This document shows positions 41,601-46,995 of a stretch of 46,995 bases of DNA, one piece after another; position 1 is the first letter of the stretch, and every line of letters starts with the position of its first letter. The notes under the pieces were generated by a model. The model was not told where the DNA came from. It ran no database searches and saw only the letters and a list, made by a program, of their open reading frames with translations. The stretch comes from Prevotella histicola JCM 15637 = DNF00424. GTDB lineage: Bacteria; Bacteroidota; Bacteroidia; Bacteroidales; Bacteroidaceae. The position numbers and the translations under genes were made by a program. The DNA lies in contig NZ_BAJX01000020.1 of NCBI RefSeq assembly GCF_000613925.1, positions 1-46,995 of the forward strand. The letters are read 5' to 3'.

Positions 41601-43656
41601 TTAAAAAGACACACTTACCGCAGTTCCGAATGTTAATGGCTTTCCTCTCTGTGCATAATTGCCTTGTGAAGCTTTGAAACCATAAGCCATATAGTCCGTT
41701 GCTGTGAGGTTTTTGCCCCATACCTCCCATGTAAATATGCCTTTTGTGAGGCTTACTTTGGCGTTGAGTGTAGCATAGAAGTTCTGTCGGACGATGTTAT
41801 CATCAGCCAATAGATACGTCCGAGTCCTGTTAAACCCGTGTTGAAGATAATCTTATCAAACCATCCTGCAGGCATAATGGTGTATGTCCCATTGAGAGAT
41901 AGCGTGTGGTTGGGTACCATTGGAAGTCTGTTACCCGAGAAATCCTCCCTTGCACTCTTCTTGTATTCCAAGTAACGTGCATGGTATAACCATAGTTCAG
42001 GCTAAGTTGCAAGCTTTTTATAGGATGATAAGCCAATGAAAGCTCAAATCCTTTGCTGTCAGTATGACCTGCATTAGCAATCACATTACCCACACCAGGA
42101 ACGGTATAGGTTGTCTGCATGTGTCTCCAATCTATATAAAAGAGATCAGCTTCAGCAGTCAATCGCCCGTTAAGGAACTTCAAACGTGTTCCAACTTCAT
42201 AGTTCCAGCTGTATTCTGGGTCGTAAGTTCGTTCGGCATCAGTCTTGAATATGGTATTGAAACCTCCTGGTTTATATCCGCGAGTGATACTGATATAGTA
42301 GAGATTATCCTTATTCGTAAGGTATTGAAGTGTGAACTTAGGAGTAAACTGGCGGAAGCTGGCACTGCTAACAAAGTCCTTTGCATGTGTCGTAACACCT
42401 GTTGAGAGAGTTGTTTTATCTTGATTATAGGTAGTCTTGGCGTGTTCATAGTCGAAACGTAGGCCAACTGTTGCCGACATTCCTCTCCATATATTATAAG
42501 AACTTTGGTGATAAATGGCATATCCTGCTGTTGGATTCTTATAGGTTGTTGGTGTAGAGAAGTCTCTTGTGAAGTAGCTTGTCTCAGCAAACTGGTTCGA
42601 ATGTAGTAGCATTCCGAACAGTCCTACAATCCATTGATAGCGACCTTTATCGTTCGACTTCAGTGTCAGCTCCTGTGATAACATGTTCTGGTGATAGCTG
42701 TTATCAACGAAATAAACGTCCTGGGGTGTGAAGTCTTGGTCTAATCCTTGGTGTGACTTTATGAACTGATAGGACGTCTGGCTATTGAAACTTATATGAT
42801 TATTCTCGTATTGAGCATTGAGGCCTGTTGATGAGATAAGTCTTCTATATGTGCTGTTACGATTATAACTGATAGGTAACAGCTCGTCTTTTACAATGTC
42901 ATAAGGTGCATACGGGTAGCCATTCTGCTCACTATAAGTAAGTGTACTATTGAGATGTAAGAGCCAGTTTGTTGTTGGTCTCCAGTAGAACCCAACACGT
43001 CCTTCGCCCTCATTGAGCTTATCTGCCTTCTCATTGAGGAAGTGATTGGTAAACATTCCATCGTTATGATGATAGGAAGCAACTGTCGATATGCCGAACT
43101 TCTCACTTATTTTTGCATAGTTTGAAGCCTGAGCAATGAAGTCATTGTATCTTCCATAGCCCACCTTTATACGTGTTCGCTGATAGTCAAGAGGGTTATG
43201 GGTATATACATTGATAATACCTGCAATGGTGTTTCGCCCGTATAAGGTCCCTTGTGGACCACGGAATACGTTGACGGCAGCAATGTCGCTGAGGTCAATA
43301 TTGAATGCTGACGATTCAAAATGTGGTACACCGTCAACATAAAAGCCCACAGCAGATCCCTTACTTTTGGTTCCTATACCACGAATGTAGACGGGTGTGT
43401 TGGCGTATGAACCATAATCAGGCATGTAGAAGTTAGGCATGACTGCTGTCAGTTCCTTCAGATTCACAATCTGTTGGTTATGTAACTGCTGCACGTTGAT
43501 GGTTGATACGGCTGTAGATGTTAGGTTTCTCTTGTTCTGTTTAAAGTCTGTAACGACAATTTCGTCAAGTGGTACGTTCTTGTTCGCCGATGAATCAGGG
43601 TTGATTCCAGTTGCCCCGTTGAGGGTAAGGGTGGCAATTAATAAAGCATTTAACAT
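41601..43656 (-). pseudogene. TonB-dependent receptor broken by two one-base deletions
   Basis: The N-terminal part is a typical TonB receptor. It has a signal peptide (MLNALLIATLTLNGATG), the TonB-box-like DEIVVTDFKQ, and the plug motifs NVQQLHNQQIVNLKEL, PVYIRGIGTKSKGSAVGFYVDGV and VNVFRGPQGTLYGRNTIAG. At about 41984 one C is missing: restoring it gives GYTHARYLEYKKSAREDF. At about 41807 one G is missing: restoring it gives GRIYWADDNIVRQNFYATL, and the protein then ends GTAVSVSF. The repaired length is about 685 residues. The translation start is ATG 43656, downstream of the promoter box. Confidence 0.85.
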
Positions 43657-43689
43657 AAGAAAGTAGCTTTGTTTTAAGATTTCTTGCTG

Positions 43690-43720
43690 CAAAGGTACGG
43701 ACGATGCATAGTTCAGACAA
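43690..43720 (-). promoter_or_regulatory. Promoter of the frameshifted receptor gene
   Basis: On the minus strand TTG (43720-43718), 20 bp and TACCTTTG (43697-43690). Confidence 0.6.
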
Positions 43721-43805
43721 TCCTCATTTATAAGGAAATTGCTGCTATAAAAGTGATTTAAGGTATTTTCTTATATCTTATTCTTACTTTCTGAAATACT
43801 TTTCT

Positions 43806-43813
43806 TACCTTTG
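43806..43813 (+). promoter_or_regulatory. -7 box of the DUF4827-glmM unit
   Basis: TACCTTTG, 28 bp before the ATG. No clear -33 element. Confidence 0.5.
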
Positions 43814-43841
43814 CAAGGTATATAATAAAATGTGAAAAAGA

Positions 43842-44480
43842 ATGAAGAAGATAAGTTTTCTCCTTGGAATATTAACTGTTGTGCTTGCATTTAGCTCATG
43901 TAATAAGACCGAAACATACGCTGATCAGTTAGACCGAGAGAACGAAGCAATCAATGCTTATATAGTAAAGCATGGGATAAAGGTTATCAGTGAAGAGCAA
44001 TTCGAGAAGCAAGGGAATACTACAGATGTATCAAAGAACCAATATGTTCTATTTGCTAGCTCTGGCGTTTATATGCAAATAATTGATAAAGGTACGGGTG
44101 AACCACTAAAGAAAGGCGAGACTGCTACTGTGCTTTGTCGTTTTACGGAGAATAACTTGATAACTGATACACTTCAGTTGACCAATTCTATTCTTTATTT
44201 TGGTAAGACAGTTGATAAGATGTCTGTAACTAATACCAGCGGAACATATACCGCTTCGTTTGATCCAAAGTCTAGTGTAATGTATGAAGCTTACCGTAGT
44301 ACGTCTGTTCCAGCGGGATGGTTGGTTCCATTACAGTATATAAATCTTGGAAGGTTGACTACTCCTACCTCAAAATTGGCGAAGGTGAAGCTGATTGTTC
44401 CTTCACAACAAGGACAGATTAATGCAACTCAGAGTGTTTATCCTTGCTCCTATGACATCACCTATCAGCGTGGATTATAG
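43842..44480 (+). CDS. DUF4827 lipoprotein
   Basis: The 212-residue protein has a lipoprotein signal with the lipobox VLAFSSC and acylated Cys20. The mature part shows an FKBP-like pattern at GVYMQIIDKGTGEPLKKGETATVLCRF (typical of the start of FKBP domains) and AGWLVPLQYINLGR. The family DUF4827 has no known activity. Whether it is a catalytic isomerase is doubtful, as the usual active-site aromatic residues are not obvious. It probably sits in the outer-membrane inner leaflet. glmM follows 61 bp downstream. Confidence 0.87.
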   Translation: MKKISFLLGILTVVLAFSSCNKTETYADQLDRENEAINAYIVKHGIKVISEEQFEKQGNTTDVSKNQYVLFASSGVYMQIIDKGTGEPLKKGETATVLCRFTENNLITDTLQLTNSILYFGKTVDKMSVTNTSGTYTASFDPKSSVMYEAYRSTSVPAGWLVPLQYINLGRLTTPTSKLAKVKLIVPSQQGQINATQSVYPCSYDITYQRGL

Positions 44481-44541
44481 CACTAAGAAACTTATAAGAT
44501 AATGCAGAGAGGTTTTATACTCTCTCTAAACATATTTAAGT

Positions 44542-45933
44542 ATGACACTTATCAAATCAATTTCCGGCATCCGTGGTACTATCGGAGGTCGTGCGGGTGA
44601 TACTTTGAATCCGCTGGATATCGTTAAGTTTACTTCAGCTTACGCTACTTTCATTGCTCGTAAGCACCCTGGAAAGAAGTTGAAGATTGTTGTCGGACGT
44701 GATGCACGTATCTCTGGACCAATGGTTAAGAATGTTGTGTGTGGTACGTTGATGGGAATTGGCGCAGACGTAGTGAACATTGGGTTAGCAACAACACCAA
44801 CAACAGAGTTGGCAGTACGCATGAGTGGGGCTGACGGAGGTATTATTATCACAGCTTCTCACAACCCTCGCCATTGGAATGCATTGAAGCTTCTGAATGA
44901 AGAGGGCGAGTTTCTCACAGCTGCTGATGGTGCTGAGGTTCTTGATATAGCAGCACGTGAGGATTTCGAATATGCTGATGTAGACGGATTGGGTAGCTAT
45001 ACGGATGATGATTCGTATGATCAGCGCCATATAGATGCCGTGATGGGGTTGGAATTACTTGATCTTGAAGCTGTCAAGAAGCGTAAGTTCCGTGTCGTAG
45101 TTGATTCTATTAACTCTGTCGGTGGTGTCATCCTACCCAAACTTCTCGACCGTCTTGGTGTAGAATATAAGTTCCTCAATGGAGAGCCAACAGGTGATTT
45201 CGCTCATAATCCAGAGCCTATTGAGAAGAATCTCACAGGTATTATGAATGAAGTTGCTAAGGGTGGATATGATTTAGGTATCGTTGTAGACCCGGATGTA
45301 GACCGTTTGGCATTTATTCAGGAGGACGGTAAGATGTATGGAGAGGAGTATACACTCGTCACAGTAGCTGATTATGTCCTCGACCATGTGAAGGGTAGCA
45401 CGGTAAGTAACCTTTCTTCAACTCGCGCTTTGCGTGATGTTACCGAGAAACATGGTTGCAAGTATTATGCAGCAGCCGTTGGTGAGGTGAATGTAACAAC
45501 GAAGATGAAGGAAGTTGGTGCCGTTATTGGTGGGGAAGGTAATGGTGGAGTAATCTATCCGGAGAGCCATTACGGGCGTGATGCTCTTGTTGGTATTGCT
45601 CTATTCTTGAGTTCTTTAGCACAGAAAGGACTGAAGGCAAGTGAGCTTCGTAAGACTTTCCCAGAGTATTTCATTGCTAAGAACCGTATTGATCTTACTC
45701 CTGAAACAGACGTAGATGCTATCCTTGTACGCGTGAAAGAGCTTTATGGCAAGGAGAAAGATGTACAGGTTACTGACATTGATGGTGTTAAACTCGACTT
45801 CCCAGAGGCTTGGGTTCATCTTCGTAAGTCGAATACTGAACCAATCATCCGTGTTTATAGCGAGGCAAACACTATGGAAGCAGCTGACGCTTTGGGTAAG
45901 AAGCTGATGCAAGTGGTCTATGATATGCAATAA
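44542..45933 (+). CDS. glmM: Phosphoglucosamine mutase
   Basis: This enzyme converts glucosamine-6-phosphate to glucosamine-1-phosphate for UDP-GlcNAc, and hence peptidoglycan and LPS. The 463-residue alpha-D-phosphohexomutase has the active-site Ser106 in IITASHNPRHWNALKLL. The Mg-binding Asp250, Asp252 and Asp254 are in VVDPDVDRLAF, the sugar-binding GGEGNGGVIYP follows, and the phosphate-binding LRKSNTEPIIRVYSEA lies near the C-terminus. The SGIRGT start and these features fit the archaeal-type GlmM found in Bacteroidota. A glucose or mannose phosphomutase role cannot be excluded from sequence alone. Confidence 0.92.
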   Translation: MTLIKSISGIRGTIGGRAGDTLNPLDIVKFTSAYATFIARKHPGKKLKIVVGRDARISGPMVKNVVCGTLMGIGADVVNIGLATTPTTELAVRMSGADGGIIITASHNPRHWNALKLLNEEGEFLTAADGAEVLDIAAREDFEYADVDGLGSYTDDDSYDQRHIDAVMGLELLDLEAVKKRKFRVVVDSINSVGGVILPKLLDRLGVEYKFLNGEPTGDFAHNPEPIEKNLTGIMNEVAKGGYDLGIVVDPDVDRLAFIQEDGKMYGEEYTLVTVADYVLDHVKGSTVSNLSSTRALRDVTEKHGCKYYAAAVGEVNVTTKMKEVGAVIGGEGNGGVIYPESHYGRDALVGIALFLSSLAQKGLKASELRKTFPEYFIAKNRIDLTPETDVDAILVRVKELYGKEKDVQVTDIDGVKLDFPEAWVHLRKSNTEPIIRVYSEANTMEAADALGKKLMQVVYDMQ

Positions 45934-45960
45934 TTAGGATATATATAATAGTATAAAAGA

Positions 45961-45994
45961 GGATGTCTGAAGGTTTTTCAGACATCCTTTTTTT
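45961..45994 (+). terminator. Terminator after glmM
   Basis: GGATGTCTGA (45961-45970) pairs with TCAGACATCC (45979-45988), followed by a T-run. From here to the peptidase promoter (46109) nothing else is seen. Confidence 0.85.
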
Positions 45995-46109
45995 ATAGAC
46001 TTATCGTCTGATATACAAGAATAAAGCGATGCGAAGAGATCCTAATTACACAATTCTCTTTTAGTTTAGAATCTTACTGATTATGTTATTTACTTAGAAA
46101 AATTATCCG

Positions 46110-46117
46110 TATCTTTG
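46110..46117 (+). promoter_or_regulatory. -7 box of the peptidase E gene
   Basis: TATCTTTG, about 130 bp before the ATG. Confidence 0.5.
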
Positions 46118-46249
46118 TATTGTTAGATCTGAAAGGGATGGAATAATGAGTATGCTAATCCATATTTAAGGCTCTTCTCCTCATCTTTAATCCTTTTATA
46201 GTATGAAGATCAGGAAACGAGATCTTGTTCCCTAAAGTGTAAAATAGTA

Positions 46250-46870
46250 ATGAAGGAAATCTTTTTATGCTCATATTTTGCTGAGGTAGCCACTCTTTTG
46301 CCTCAGAGTGTTCCCACTTCTTTGTGCGGAAAGACTGTAGCATTTATCCCAACTGCAAGTATCCATGAAGATTTTAATCAATATGTGGAAGAAGGAAGGG
46401 AAGCTCTTGCCGCTCTCGGATTGACTATAAAAGAATTAGAGATTACACAATGTGAACAGAAAGAGATAGAAACTGTGTTGAGGAACTGTGACTGTATCTA
46501 TGTCTCTGGTGGTAATACTTTCTTTCTTATGCAAGAATTACGAAGGACAGGGACCGACAGATTGATAGTTGAACAGGTGGAGAAGGGGAAACTATATATA
46601 GGAGAATCAGCAGGGGCTATGGTCTTTGCTCCTAATATAGAGTATGCAACGAAAATGGATAATCATCTTTCTATGACACCAGGATTTGAAGATTTTACAG
46701 CACTTGGTATCGTAAGTTTCTATCCTGTTGTGCATTTTAATAGCTTCCCCTTTATTGAAGCGACTCGGATAGTTATGCAAGAAAACACTCATCTGCCCTT
46801 AAAACCAATTACAAACAAGCAAGCCATAGTTGTCATTGGTGATACTATCTCTATACAAAGTAAGCAATAG
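46250..46870 (+). CDS. pepE: Peptidase E-like (alpha-aspartyl dipeptidase, S51)
   Basis: The 206-residue protein is of the S51 family, with a class I glutamine amidotransferase-like fold. The nucleophile Ser120 lies in YIGESAGAMVFAPN, the oxyanion glycines are in IYVSGGNTFFLMQELRR, and the catalytic-region His162 is in PVVHFNSF. Family members cut dipeptides with N-terminal Asp. The sequence is of the short Gram-positive-like type, so the true substrate is not certain. It is the last gene in the window and probably monocistronic. Confidence 0.88.
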   Translation: MKEIFLCSYFAEVATLLPQSVPTSLCGKTVAFIPTASIHEDFNQYVEEGREALAALGLTIKELEITQCEQKEIETVLRNCDCIYVSGGNTFFLMQELRRTGTDRLIVEQVEKGKLYIGESAGAMVFAPNIEYATKMDNHLSMTPGFEDFTALGIVSFYPVVHFNSFPFIEATRIVMQENTHLPLKPITNKQAIVVIGDTISIQSKQ

Positions 46871-46917
46871 CAGCTGTTTATCTCCTCTATTCAGAGTTTG
46901 ATTTATAGACATAAAAA

Positions 46918-46951
46918 AAGCGGAAGTTCAATAATTATTGAACTTCCGCTT
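46918..46951 (-). terminator. Perfect 34-bp palindrome, probable terminator for a gene beyond the window
   Basis: AAGCGGAAGTTCAATAA pairs with its exact complement TTATTGAACTTCCGCTT. The A-run on the left gives a U-run to a transcript arriving from the right on the minus strand. It may also end pepE. Confidence 0.75.
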
Positions 46952-46995
46952 ACCTTTTGAGGGTTGGGAGGGTGGACGTCGAACCATCGAACCAT

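Noticed and set aside
46956..46995. tRNA or tmRNA 3' end on the minus strand
   Set aside because: A GTTCGA word is present, but a T-arm needs an 8-nt loop with an A-C mismatch, and the acceptor arm does not fit.

Overview
The window looks like a chromosomal segment from a Bacteroidota species, most probably Prevotella of the oral P. melaninogenica type. The evidence is: low to moderate GC; repeated promoter boxes of the form TTTG-N19/20-TAnnTTTG instead of sigma70 -35/-10 boxes; genes without Shine-Dalgarno sites; a C10 (interpain/SpeB-like) protease and an S8 protease that end in type IX secretion sorting-like domains; an ECF sigma / anti-sigma / outer-membrane-barrel operon; and DUF families (DUF4827, DUF4974, DUF2023) typical of Bacteroidales. 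The genus is an inference from gene content. No database was searched.

Layout. 1-3.6 kb: tRNA-Arg(CCG), asparagine synthetase AsnA, and the agmatine-to-putrescine pair aguA/aguB. 3.7-4.4 kb: a self-contained small transcription unit with a 34-codon ORF, then a repeat array. 4.4-8.5 kb: a NIF3-like protein, a coiled-coil zinc-ribbon protein, a cyclophilin and a TerB/DnaJ-domain protein. 8.6-12.4 kb: ECF sigma factor, membrane anti-sigma factor and outer-membrane barrel protein in one overlapping operon. 13-16.2 kb: a HsdR_N-like protein facing DNA polymerase III delta, then a frameshifted XRE regulator. 16.7-19 kb: pyrK-pyrD and nicotinamidase. 19.3-21.8 kb: C10 protease. 22.4-24.2 kb: slyD-aroC. 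24.5-28.6 kb: a small exported protein, a subtilase, and flavodoxin with its DUF2023 partner. 28.8-33.3 kb: ugd (frameshifted), glutamine synthetase, a GNAT protein and an MgtC-like protein. 33.5-36.9 kb: an acyltransferase, then hemN and a protoporphyrinogen oxidase for haem synthesis. 37-43.7 kb: two TonB-dependent receptors flanking an AmpG/RhtX-like MFS permease, a probable xenosiderophore uptake locus. 43.8-46.9 kb: DUF4827 lipoprotein, glmM and peptidase E.

The most unusual signal is not a gene. Nine intergenic arrays (about 4.25, 6.54, 12.62, 16.09, 19.11, 25.07, 28.74, 32.57 and 39.80 kb) are built from 2-5 head-to-tail units with a period of 21-23 bp, most often exactly 22. In most of them each unit is a 12-17 bp quasi-palindrome plus a short spacer. 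The sequence of the unit differs between families, but the unit length and array size are conserved, and three families occur twice in the window with the same architecture. One array (19.1 kb) is bracketed by 45-bp near-perfect inverted repeats.

Second, four separate one-base deletions break three genes (XRE regulator, ugd, a TonB receptor). All shorten a run of identical bases, so consensus or sequencing error has to be weighed against real gene decay. Third, the holA/HsdR_N-like pair is served by two promoters that point at each other and predict complementary 5' leaders.
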